Source of the DNA: an uncultured Bacteroides sp.
Lineage (GTDB): Bacteria; Bacteroidota; Bacteroidia; Bacteroidales; Bacteroidaceae
Direction: 5' to 3'
Length of the DNA: 44,492 bases
Assembly (NCBI GenBank): GCA_944322285.1
Contig: CALUOR010000029.1
Location: forward strand, 1 to 44,492
A program made the translations under genes and the position numbers. This document shows positions 8,869 to 15,845 of this stretch, piece by piece; position 1 is the stretch's first letter; each line of letters begins with the position of its first letter. Under the pieces are notes generated by a model. The model ran no database searches. It worked only from the letters and a program-made list of their open reading frames with translations, and was not told the DNA's origin.

Positions 8869-9759
8869 TTATTTCTTGGCTTTTGTTTGTACGATTCTTG
8901 CTCCCGCGGGCACGTCTTCCGTCACCCAGATGTTGCCTCCCACGGTGGCTCCGCGTCCGATGGTGATGCGGCCCAGGATGGTGGCGTTGCTATAGACGAT
9001 GACGTCGTCCTCCAGTATCGGGTGGCGGGGGATGCCCTTCACGGGATTGCCGTCGGCATCGAGGGGGAAGCTCTTGGCACCGAGGGTGACGCCCTGGTAG
9101 AGCTTCACGTGGTTGCCGATGACGCATGTCTCTCCGATGACCACTCCCGTGCCGTGGTCGATGGTGAAGTGTGTGCCTATGCGTGCGCCGGGGTGTATGT
9201 CGATGCCGGTCTCGCTGTGCGCCATCTCGGTGATGATGCGCGGCAGGAAGGGGACGCCTTCCGTCAGCAGGGCGTGGGCCATGCGGTAGTTCAGTATGGC
9301 CCGTATGGCGGGGTAGCAGCTGATGACTTCGCCGTGGCTCTTCGCCGCCGGGTCGCCGTTGTAGGCGGCCTCCACGTCGGTGGCAAGCACCTGGCGCAGT
9401 CGGGGCAACCGGGTGATGAACATCGCGGCGCAGTCGGTGGCCCGCAGGCGCAGGATGCCGATGTCCTCGCCCGTGTCCTCGAAGCAGAAGGCGGCGAGTA
9501 TCTGCTCCGCCATGACGCCGTAAAGCTCTTCCACCATGACGCCCGTGTGGTACTTGAGGGTGCGGCTGTTGACGTTCGGGATGCCGAAGTAGCCGGGGAA
9601 TACGAGGTTGCGGGTCAGTTCCACCGCCCGGCGCAGGGCCTTCGCCGAGGGCAGGGGGTCACCGTCGCGGTGGCGGTGAAGGAGGCCCTGGCAGGACTGT
9701 GGGTCCGACAGAGCCTCCACCGCTTCTGATAGAAAGGATGTATGATTGGATAATGTCAT
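8869..9759 (-). CDS. cysE: serine O-acetyltransferase
   Basis: A 296-residue protein with an N-terminal helical SATase domain and a left-handed beta-helix of hexapeptide repeats. Key motifs are DIHPGARIGTHFTIDHGTGVVIG (split by eye at residues about 190-212) and the GAKSFP/GIPRHPILEDDVIVY segments. It makes O-acetylserine from serine and acetyl-CoA, the first step to cysteine. The C-terminus (VQTKAKK) lacks the CysK-binding terminal Ile. It is the first gene of a probable cysE-methyltransferase-peptidase operon with its own promoter at 9785. Codons are much GC-richer than in nusA-infB. Confidence 0.9.
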   Translation of the reverse strand: MTLSNHTSFLSEAVEALSDPQSCQGLLHRHRDGDPLPSAKALRRAVELTRNLVFPGYFGIPNVNSRTLKYHTGVMVEELYGVMAEQILAAFCFEDTGEDIGILRLRATDCAAMFITRLPRLRQVLATDVEAAYNGDPAAKSHGEVISCYPAIRAILNYRMAHALLTEGVPFLPRIITEMAHSETGIDIHPGARIGTHFTIDHGTGVVIGETCVIGNHVKLYQGVTLGAKSFPLDADGNPVKGIPRHPILEDDVIVYSNATILGRITIGRGATVGGNIWVTEDVPAGARIVQTKAKK

Positions 9760-9784
9760 ATATATAAATATGTATATGCGGGCG

Positions 9785-9792
9785 CAAAGATA
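9785..9792 (-). promoter_or_regulatory. -7 box of cysE
   Basis: TATCTTTG on the minus strand, 26 bp before the cysE start. No clean TTTG lies at -33 (only TTGT-like sequence near 9811). Confidence 0.5.
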
Positions 9793-9809
9793 ATGCTTTT
9801 TTTAAAAAG

Positions 9810-10286
9810 TTACAACTCGCTGGGCCTATTTCCAAAGCTGCGTGCCGTAATTTCTTCCGCATCTATGCGCCAGACGCGCACGCCCCTCACCGCCGCCTCG
9901 CTCATGCGCAGAGGCTCCTGTGTGAAGTGACGCATCATCAGCATGAGCGCGCGGCGCTTCTCGTCGGGGTCGGTGATGGCAGAAACCTTTCCCCGCACAA
10001 GAACGCTGCGGCTTTTCATGCTGTATGAGCAGGCCATCTCGCGGTGCATCCACACCAGCTCCGCTCCGTCGCAGAAGGTGAGGCAGGCCACGGGTTCGCG
10101 CTCCAGCAGTCTTGTCTTGGTGCCCTCCGCGCCGCTGTGCAGGTAGGCGTGCCCGTCTTCCCAGGCGAAGTTCATGGGCACGACGTAGGGCTTGCCTTCC
10201 TCGTCCGTAAGGCCCAACATGCAGTAGGGGCAGCGGGTGATGACGTCGTCTATCGCCGCCCGGTCGGTCAGTTCGATGGTTTTCAT
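9810..10286 (-). CDS. pyridoxamine 5'-phosphate oxidase-like flavoprotein (Nim-like)
   Basis: A 158-residue split-beta-barrel FMN-binding protein. RCPYCMLGLTDEEGKPYVVP near the N-terminus, then FAWEDGHAYLHSGAEGTK and WMHREMACSYSMKSRSVLVRGK, match the PNPOx-like group that includes NimA-type nitroimidazole reductases. It probably binds FMN and reduces a small molecule; the substrate is unknown, and nitroimidazole resistance should not be assumed. Its ATG overlaps the stop of the upstream HU-related gene in an ATGA arrangement (10283-10286), implying translational coupling. Confidence 0.8.
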   Translation of the reverse strand: MKTIELTDRAAIDDVITRCPYCMLGLTDEEGKPYVVPMNFAWEDGHAYLHSGAEGTKTRLLEREPVACLTFCDGAELVWMHREMACSYSMKSRSVLVRGKVSAITDPDEKRRALMLMMRHFTQEPLRMSEAAVRGVRVWRIDAEEITARSFGNRPSEL

Positions 10287-10759
10287 ATCTCTTTATCTTT
10301 AGTGTTAGCATTCAGTTTGCCTGCTTGCCAGTTGCGGTAGGAGGCAATGTCGGCAAAGCCAAATCCGCCCTCCACCACTCCGTCCAGTTCGTAGAACATG
10401 GCCGAGGCCACCGCCCGTTGCAGTTCCTTCGAAGGTTGGAAGATGACGCGGGGCTTACGGATGAGGTGATAGTTGAAATCCTCCGGCTGGGCCACGCCCT
10501 CGCTGCCGAACTCCACACGGAACGTCCCCAGCCGGCCCGCCTGCACGGTGTTGCCCTGCGCCAGCATCTCGGGCAGACGGTTGAACAGCATGTCCAGCCC
10601 CATGCTCAGTTCGAAGGGCGACAGGGTCGTATGCTTTGTCACATACCGGCACGTCTCCCGCGTGTCCAGGTTGTTGGTCGAAGTCGGTTCCGCATACCAC
10701 AGGTTGTCCTTCTCCGCATTCAGTCGGTTTCTTTTCCTTGATAACTTATATCGGGCCAT
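10283..10759 (-). CDS. HU-related histone-like DNA-binding protein (TIGR01201 type)
   Basis: A 158-residue protein longer than HU. A basic N-terminus (MARYKLSRKRNR) is followed by HU-like features: helical TTLSPFELSMGLDMLFNRLP, then GNTVQAGRLGTFRVEF, which corresponds to the HU strand region before the DNA-binding arms. It matches the Bacteroidetes HU-related family, known from Porphyromonas and Bacteroides. Its leader holds five identical 10-bp palindromes at 22-bp spacing, suggesting self-binding or control at that array. It overlaps the flavoprotein gene by 4 bp. Confidence 0.8.
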   Translation of the reverse strand: MARYKLSRKRNRLNAEKDNLWYAEPTSTNNLDTRETCRYVTKHTTLSPFELSMGLDMLFNRLPEMLAQGNTVQAGRLGTFRVEFGSEGVAQPEDFNYHLIRKPRVIFQPSKELQRAVASAMFYELDGVVEGGFGFADIASYRNWQAGKLNANTKDKEI

Positions 10760-10796
10760 ACGCTTGTGTAAGTAAAATTAGCCGGTGTTTCCTTCC

Positions 10797-10906
10797 TAAA
10801 GAGATGTACATCTATTCTCAGAGAGATGTACATCCCGTTATAAATGGATGTACATCTTTTCAGGAAACGATGTACATCTTTCTGCAAAATGATGTACATC
10901 TCTTTA
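10797..10906. repeat. array of five GATGTACATC palindromes at exact 22-bp spacing
   Basis: Perfect palindrome GATGTACATC occurs at 10803, 10825, 10847, 10869 and 10891. Each copy is separated by 12 bp of non-repeated sequence. TAAAGA before the first copy (10797-10802) and TCTTTA after the last (10901-10906) extend the ends into 16-bp inverted repeats. The array lies between the predicted start of transcription and the ATG of the HU-related gene, and shares the intergenic region with the divergent GNAT gene. Confidence 0.97.
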
Positions 10907-10910
10907 CGGG

Positions 10911-10942
10911 CAAAGATAGGGGAAATTTCGCATATACGCAAG
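10911..10942 (-). promoter_or_regulatory. promoter of HU-related gene and flavoprotein gene
   Basis: Minus-strand TATCTTTG (10918-10911) with CTTG (10942-10939) 20 bp upstream. The predicted start near 10904 puts the whole palindrome array in the untranslated leader. Confidence 0.6.
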
Positions 10943-10957
10943 TCTGTTCCCGTTTTA

Positions 10958-10989
10958 TTTGTCGGGCAGTCCCGACTTTCCTATCTTTG
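10958..10989 (+). promoter_or_regulatory. promoter of GNAT gene with internal palindrome
   Basis: TTTG (10958-10961) and TATCTTTG (10982-10989) are 20 bp apart. The spacer holds the inverted repeat GTCGGG-CAGT-CCCGAC (10961-10976), which sits where a repressor or activator could bind. Confidence 0.75.
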
Positions 10990-11014
10990 TCTTCCAAATC
11001 AATATACTAAGACT

Positions 11015-11503
11015 ATGATACGGGAAGTACAGGCTTCGGACTTCGAGGCCATCAGCGAGATTTATAACGAATACATCCTCCACTCGACGGCGACCTTCGA
11101 GGTGGAGCCGGTGACGGCGGAGGAGATGGAACGGCGGATGGGGGAGATACCCCTGCGCTGTCCTTACTTCGTGTGGACGGATGAGGACGGACGGGTGCAG
11201 GGCTACGCTTACGCGCATCTGTGGCAGGAGCGGGCGGCATACGCACGGACGTGGGAGACGACCGTCTACGTGCGGCGGGGCTGCGCGGGGCGGGGCATCG
11301 GATCGGCACTGATGCGCAGGCTGATAGAGGAGTGCCGCCGGTCGGGGTGCCACGCGCTCGTGGCGTGCATCACGGCGGAGAACGCCGACAGCCGGCGGAT
11401 GCACGAGCGGCTGGGCTTCCGTCAGGTGTCGCTGTTCCGGGAGGTGGGATGGAAGTTCGACCGCTGGCTGGACGTGACGGACTATGAACTCTTGTTGGAA
11501 TGA
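11015..11503 (+). CDS. GNAT N-acetyltransferase (phosphinothricin/methionine-sulfone acetyltransferase-like)
   Basis: A 162-residue GNAT enzyme. It starts MIREVQASDFEAISEIYNEY, typical of the PAT/MnaT group. It has the ETTVYVRRGCAGRGIGSALM acetyl-CoA loop (R/Q-x-x-G-x-G/A as RGCAGRGIG) and ENADSRRMHERLGF near the C-terminus. The ATG at 11015 is chosen because the promoter (-7 box 10982-10989) lies just upstream; longer in-frame starts precede the promoter. It probably acetylates an amino-acid-like amine. GC-rich codon use matches its neighbours. Confidence 0.85.
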   Translation: MIREVQASDFEAISEIYNEYILHSTATFEVEPVTAEEMERRMGEIPLRCPYFVWTDEDGRVQGYAYAHLWQERAAYARTWETTVYVRRGCAGRGIGSALMRRLIEECRRSGCHALVACITAENADSRRMHERLGFRQVSLFREVGWKFDRWLDVTDYELLLE

Positions 11504-11567
11504 AGAATGAAGAATGAGGAATGAAGAATAGCCGTTCGGATGGAAATTCGTCATTCCTCATTATTGG

Positions 11568-13724
11568 TTACGCCAGCGCGAAGTCCAGTTGCTTCTTCTC
11601 CAGATTGGCGCGAGCCACGCGGATGGTGATGGGGTCTCCCAAGGAGTAGGTGTGGTTCTTGTTGCGGCGGCCTCGGAGGCAGTAGTTCTTCTCGTCGAAC
11701 TCGTAGTAGTCGTCGTCGAGGTCGCGGATGGGCACCATGCCTTCGCATTTGTTCTCGTTCAGTTCCACGTAGAGGCCCCACTCGGTGACGCCGCTGATGA
11801 CGCCGTCGTACACCTGCCCCACGTGCTCCTGCATGAACTCCACTTGCTTGTACTTCACGCTTGAGCGTTCGGCCTGGGCGGCGAGTTGCTCCATGGCGCT
11901 GGAGTGCTCGCACAGGGCTTCGTACTTCTTCTCGCTGACGCTGCGGCCCCGCTCGTCGATGTATTTGGTGAGCAGCCGGTGCACCATCATGTCGGGATAG
12001 CGGCGGATGGGCGAGGTGAAGTGCGTGTAGTAGTCGAAGGCGAGGCCGTAGTGGCCGATGTTGTGGGTGGAGTAGCGTGCCTTCTGCATGGCGCGTATGG
12101 AGACGGTTTCGATGAGGTTCTGCTCCTTCTTGCCCTGCACATCGTCCAGCAGGTGGTTGATGGACTTGGAGACGTCGGTCTTCGTGCCTGTGGTGCGCAG
12201 CTTGTAGCCGAAACGGGCGATGAACTGCGAGAGGTTGTCCAGCTTGGCGGGGTCGGGCAGGTCGTGTATGCGGTAGGGGAAGACCTTGGCCTTCTTGCCC
12301 GCCGGTACGCGGCCGATGCGCTCGGCGACGGTGCGGTTGGCCAGCAGCATGAATTCCTCTATCAGCTTGTTGGCGTCCTTCGATTCCTTGAAGTAGACGC
12401 GTATGGGGTGCCCCTTGCTGTCTATCTCGAATTTCACTTCCACGCGGTCGAAGGCGATGGCTCCGTCCTCGAAGCGGCGCTGGCGCAGGAGCTTGGCGAG
12501 GCGGTCGAGGGTGAGCAGTTCGGAGGCATAGTCGCCCTGCCCGGTCTCGATGACCTGCTGGGCTTCTTCGTAGGTGAAGCGGCGGTCGCTGCGTATGACG
12601 GTGTGGACGATGCGCGAGTCGAGCACCCGTGCCTGGTCGTCCATGCGGAAGATGACGCTGTAGGCCAGCTTGTCTTCGTCGGGGCGCAGGGAGCAGAGGT
12701 TGTTACAGAGGCGTTCGGGCAGCATGGGGATGGTGCGGTCCACGAGGTAGACGGACGTGGCTCGGTGTTCGGCCTCCTTGTCGATGACGGTTCCTTCGTG
12801 CACGTAGTAGGTGACGTCGGCGATGTGTACGCCCACTTCCCACTGTCCGTTCCCTAAGCTGCGGATGGAGAGGGCGTCGTCGAAGTCCTTGGCGTCGCGG
12901 GGGTCGATGGTGAAGGTGGTGACGGGGCGGAAGTCCTCGCGTCGGGCTATCTCTTCGGGCGTGATTTCGGCGGGGATGCGTTCGGCGGCGTCTTCCACGT
13001 TCTTGGGATAGCTGTAGGGCAGGCCGAACTCGGCGAGGATGGCGTGCATCTCGGTGTTGTTCTCGCCCGTGCGTCCCAGTATGTCGACAACCTGTCCGAT
13101 GAGGTTCTTGCCTTTGCCGGGCCATTCGGTAATCTTCACCACGGCCTTGTCGCCGCTCTTGCCTCCCTTCAGTTTGTCTTTGGGGATGAAGATGTCATTG
13201 GCCAGGGTGCGGTTCTCGGTGACGAGGAAGGCGTAGGACTTCGACACTTCCAGCGTGCCCACGAAGGTGTCTTTGGCGCGTTGCAGGATTTCGATGACTT
13301 CGCCTTCGGGCTGACGTCCCCGTCGGCGGGCATAGAAGGCGATGCGCACACGGTCGCCTGACATGGCGTGGGCACAGTTGCGCTCGGCGATGAAGACGGG
13401 GTCGCCGCCATCGTCGGGGATAAACGAATTCTTTCCGTTGCTTTTGCGCTGGAAGGTGCCGGTCATCTCCACGCCGTGGTCGTTGAGGCGGTAGACGTGC
13501 TTCTCCGGCTCCCGGATGTAGTCGTCCTCCTTCAGATCGGCGAGGATGTCCACGCAGAGCATCTTCTGGGGATGCGTATTGAGGTGCAGTTGGTCGAAGA
13601 TGTACTTCAGGGGCAGGGCTTCACCTTGCTTCTGCTGGAAGAAGTCGAGCAGTGTCTTGACGAGTTGCTTCTTGGTCATGTGCTTGCCCGCCTTCTTCTC
13701 TTTCTTTTCTTTTTTCTTTCCCAT
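11568..13724 (-). CDS. rnr: ribonuclease R
   Basis: A 718-residue 3'-5' exoribonuclease of the RNB family. A lysine-rich N-terminus (MGKKKEKKEKK) and winged-helix-like segment are followed by cold-shock domains, the RNB catalytic core with DPRDAKDFDDALSI (four acidic residues coordinating magnesium) and a C-terminal S1 domain. It degrades structured RNA. The start at 13724 is preferred over an in-frame ATG at 13778 because a TACCTTTG box at 13770-13763 would start transcription after 13778. The C-terminus lacks a long basic tail. Confidence 0.92.
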   Translation of the reverse strand: MGKKKEKKEKKAGKHMTKKQLVKTLLDFFQQKQGEALPLKYIFDQLHLNTHPQKMLCVDILADLKEDDYIREPEKHVYRLNDHGVEMTGTFQRKSNGKNSFIPDDGGDPVFIAERNCAHAMSGDRVRIAFYARRRGRQPEGEVIEILQRAKDTFVGTLEVSKSYAFLVTENRTLANDIFIPKDKLKGGKSGDKAVVKITEWPGKGKNLIGQVVDILGRTGENNTEMHAILAEFGLPYSYPKNVEDAAERIPAEITPEEIARREDFRPVTTFTIDPRDAKDFDDALSIRSLGNGQWEVGVHIADVTYYVHEGTVIDKEAEHRATSVYLVDRTIPMLPERLCNNLCSLRPDEDKLAYSVIFRMDDQARVLDSRIVHTVIRSDRRFTYEEAQQVIETGQGDYASELLTLDRLAKLLRQRRFEDGAIAFDRVEVKFEIDSKGHPIRVYFKESKDANKLIEEFMLLANRTVAERIGRVPAGKKAKVFPYRIHDLPDPAKLDNLSQFIARFGYKLRTTGTKTDVSKSINHLLDDVQGKKEQNLIETVSIRAMQKARYSTHNIGHYGLAFDYYTHFTSPIRRYPDMMVHRLLTKYIDERGRSVSEKKYEALCEHSSAMEQLAAQAERSSVKYKQVEFMQEHVGQVYDGVISGVTEWGLYVELNENKCEGMVPIRDLDDDYYEFDEKNYCLRGRRNKNHTYSLGDPITIRVARANLEKKQLDFALA

Positions 13725-13762
13725 AATGGTCGGTTTGTTAGAAGTTATGGTCTGAACCTTTG

Positions 13763-13770
13763 CAAAGGTA
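13763..13770 (-). promoter_or_regulatory. -7 box of rnr
   Basis: TACCTTTG on the minus strand, about 40 bp before the chosen start codon. No exact TTTG at -33 is seen. Confidence 0.45.
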
Positions 13771-13863
13771 GCAAACATTTGGGAAATTAAGCCTATCTTT
13801 GCCGGTATAACTCCTGATTCACGCGGATTTTATAAGGCCTGCCATTTATTTTTCTCCTAATAT

Positions 13864-13894
13864 TTTGTGGACGAATAGATTATTTATATCTTTG
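13864..13894 (+). promoter_or_regulatory. promoter of rimP-nusA-infB
   Basis: TTTG (13864-13867) and TATCTTTG (13887-13894), spaced 19 bp. It starts a leader of about 65 nt before rimP. Confidence 0.8.
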
Positions 13895-13917
13895 CACGCG
13901 AAATGGATGATTAGGTG

Positions 13918-13944
13918 GAGGGGCAGTCAAAGCTCCTCTTTTTT
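13918..13944 (+). promoter_or_regulatory. terminator-like hairpin in the rimP leader
   Basis: GAGGGGC (13918-13924) pairs with GCTCCTC (13932-13938) and is followed at once by six T residues (13939-13944), all between the promoter and the rimP ATG at 13965. This is the form of an intrinsic terminator placed as an attenuator. Confidence 0.6.
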
Positions 13945-13964
13945 GTTCCTGTTAAAATAAAGCT

Positions 13965-14432
13965 ATGATAGAAAAAACTACCGTTTGCCAGATAGTAGAC
14001 GAATGGCTGCAAGGAAAAGATTATTTTTTAGTGGAAGTGACCGTCAGCCCGGACGATCGCATCGTGGTGGAAATAGACCATAAGGACGGAGTGTGGATAG
14101 AAGATTGCGTGGAACTGAGCCGCTACATCGAGAGCCGGCTGAACCGGGACAAGGAAGACTATGAACTGGAAGTAGGCTCGGCAGGGATAGGACAACCGTT
14201 CAAGGTGTTGCAACAATACATCAACCATGTGGGAAGTGAAGTGGAAGTGCTGACGCGTGACGGGCGTAAACTGCAAGGCACGCTGAAAGATGCCACGGAA
14301 AGCGACTTTACAGTGACGGTGTTGCGAAAGGTGAAACCCGAGGGTGCCAAACGTCCGCACATGGAACCGGAGGACATAACTTTGGGGTACGAAGACATTA
14401 ACTATACGAAATATTTAATCAGCTTTAAATAA
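13965..14432 (+). CDS. rimP: ribosome maturation factor RimP
   Basis: A 155-residue protein for 30S subunit maturation. It shows the two RimP domains: an N-terminal alpha/beta domain with DWLQGKDYFLVEVTVSP-like strands and ELSRYIESRLNRDKEDYELEV, then an Sm-like C-terminal domain (VLTRDGRKLQGTLKDATE). It is the first gene of the conserved rimP-nusA-infB operon, 14 bp before nusA. Confidence 0.93.
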   Translation: MIEKTTVCQIVDEWLQGKDYFLVEVTVSPDDRIVVEIDHKDGVWIEDCVELSRYIESRLNRDKEDYELEVGSAGIGQPFKVLQQYINHVGSEVEVLTRDGRKLQGTLKDATESDFTVTVLRKVKPEGAKRPHMEPEDITLGYEDINYTKYLISFK

Positions 14433-14446
14433 AGAGACAGACGAAT

Positions 14447-15706
14447 ATGGCCAAGAAAGAAGATGCCATCAGCATGGTGGACACATTTACGGAGTTTAAA
14501 GAACTGAAGAACATCGACCGCACCACGATGGTGAGCGTGTTGGAAGAATCGTTCCGCAGCGTGATAGCGAAGATGTTCGGCTCGGACGAAAATTATGACG
14601 TAATTGTAAATCCTGATAAGGGCGATTTTGAAATATGGCGCAATCGCGAAGTGGTGGCCGATGAAGATTTGACGGACTCGAACAAGCAGATTCCGTTGAG
14701 CGAGGCGCAGAAAATTGACGCTTCTTATGAAGTGGGTGAGGAAGTGACGGACGAAGTGGATTTTGCCAAATTCGGCCGCCGCGCTATCCTAAACTTGCGT
14801 CAGACATTGGCCTCGAAAATTCTGGAGTTGGAGAAAGACAGCTTGTACAATAAATATATAGATAAGGTAGGAACCATCATCAGCGCGGAAGTTTACCAGA
14901 TATGGAAAAAGGAAATCCTCTTGTTGGATGATGACGGGAATGAATTGTTGCTGCCTAAAACAGAGCAGATTCCCTCAGACTTCTATCGCAAGGGAGAAAC
15001 GGCACGTGCCGTGGTGGCCCGTGTGGACAACAAGAACAATAATCCCAAGATTATCTTGAGCCGTACATCGCCCCTTTTCCTGCAACGCTTGTTGGAGCAA
15101 GAAGTACCTGAAATAAACGACGGCCTTATCACCGTCAAGAAGATAGCCCGTATTCCCGGTGAGCGTGCCAAAATTGCGGTGGAAAGCTATGATGACCGCA
15201 TAGACCCGGTGGGAGCCTGCGTGGGTGTAAAAGGTAGCCGCATACACGGCATCGTACGTGAGTTGCGGAATGAAAATATTGACGTTATCAACTATACGGC
15301 CAATACGCAGCTCTTCATACAGCGCGCGTTGAGCCCCGCCAAGATTTCATCCATTCGCCTGAATGAAGAAGAACATAAGGCTGAAGTGTTCTTGAAACCC
15401 GAGGAAGTGTCATTGGCTATCGGCAAGAACGGACAAAACATCAAGCTGGCCAGTATGTTGACGGAGTATACCATTGATGTATTCCGCGAATTGCCCGAAG
15501 GCGTTGCCGAAGATGAAGACATCTACCTGGATGAATTCCGCGATGAGATAGAAGGATGGGTCATTGATGCCATCAAGGGCATAGGCATAGATACAGCAAA
15601 ATCCGTGCTTAACGCTCCGCGTGAGATGTTGATAGAAAAAGCGGACCTGGAGGAAGAAACTGTAGACGATGTGCTGCGTATCCTCCGCAAGGAATTTGAA
15701 GAATAA
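14447..15706 (+). CDS. nusA: transcription termination/antitermination protein NusA
   Basis: A 419-residue protein. The N-terminal RNA polymerase-binding domain (1 to about 130) is followed by an S1 domain, two KH domains with VGVKGSRIHGIVREL and SLAIGKNGQNIKLA, and a short C-terminal helical region ending in RILRKEFEE. It lacks the second acidic repeat of the E. coli protein, which is usual in Bacteroidetes. It acts on RNA polymerase at pauses and terminators. It lies between rimP and infB. Confidence 0.95.
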   Translation: MAKKEDAISMVDTFTEFKELKNIDRTTMVSVLEESFRSVIAKMFGSDENYDVIVNPDKGDFEIWRNREVVADEDLTDSNKQIPLSEAQKIDASYEVGEEVTDEVDFAKFGRRAILNLRQTLASKILELEKDSLYNKYIDKVGTIISAEVYQIWKKEILLLDDDGNELLLPKTEQIPSDFYRKGETARAVVARVDNKNNNPKIILSRTSPLFLQRLLEQEVPEINDGLITVKKIARIPGERAKIAVESYDDRIDPVGACVGVKGSRIHGIVRELRNENIDVINYTANTQLFIQRALSPAKISSIRLNEEEHKAEVFLKPEEVSLAIGKNGQNIKLASMLTEYTIDVFRELPEGVAEDEDIYLDEFRDEIEGWVIDAIKGIGIDTAKSVLNAPREMLIEKADLEEETVDDVLRILRKEFEE

Positions 15707-15717
15707 AATGAATGACA

Positions 15718-15841
15718 ATTAAATTATAAATTATAAGTTATAAATTATAATCCAAAAGCATTACCATTTGTGGGAATATGACTAAGGGAGCGATTCATAA
15801 TTCATAATTTATAATTTATAGCTTATAACTTATAAACTATC
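15718..15841. repeat. AT-rich inverted repeats between nusA and infB
   Basis: Repeated TTATAAATTATAA-like units (about 15718-15750) face complementary ATAATTTATAATTTATA-like units (about 15796-15840). The transcript could form a long A-U stem ending just before the infB start at 15846. No promoter with both boxes is seen here. Confidence 0.7.
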
Positions 15842-15845
15842 ATAG

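Noticed and set aside
8845-9729. 294-codon plus-strand frame antisense to cysE
   Set aside because: A by-product of high GC on the opposite strand; the minus-strand frame encodes a recognisable serine acetyltransferase. Similar long antisense frames over rnr, rlmL and the S9 peptidase were rejected for the same reason.
10797-10906. CRISPR array
   Set aside because: Repeats are only 10 bp and perfectly palindromic, spacers are 12 bp, and there are no cas genes. The same holds for 29377-29510.
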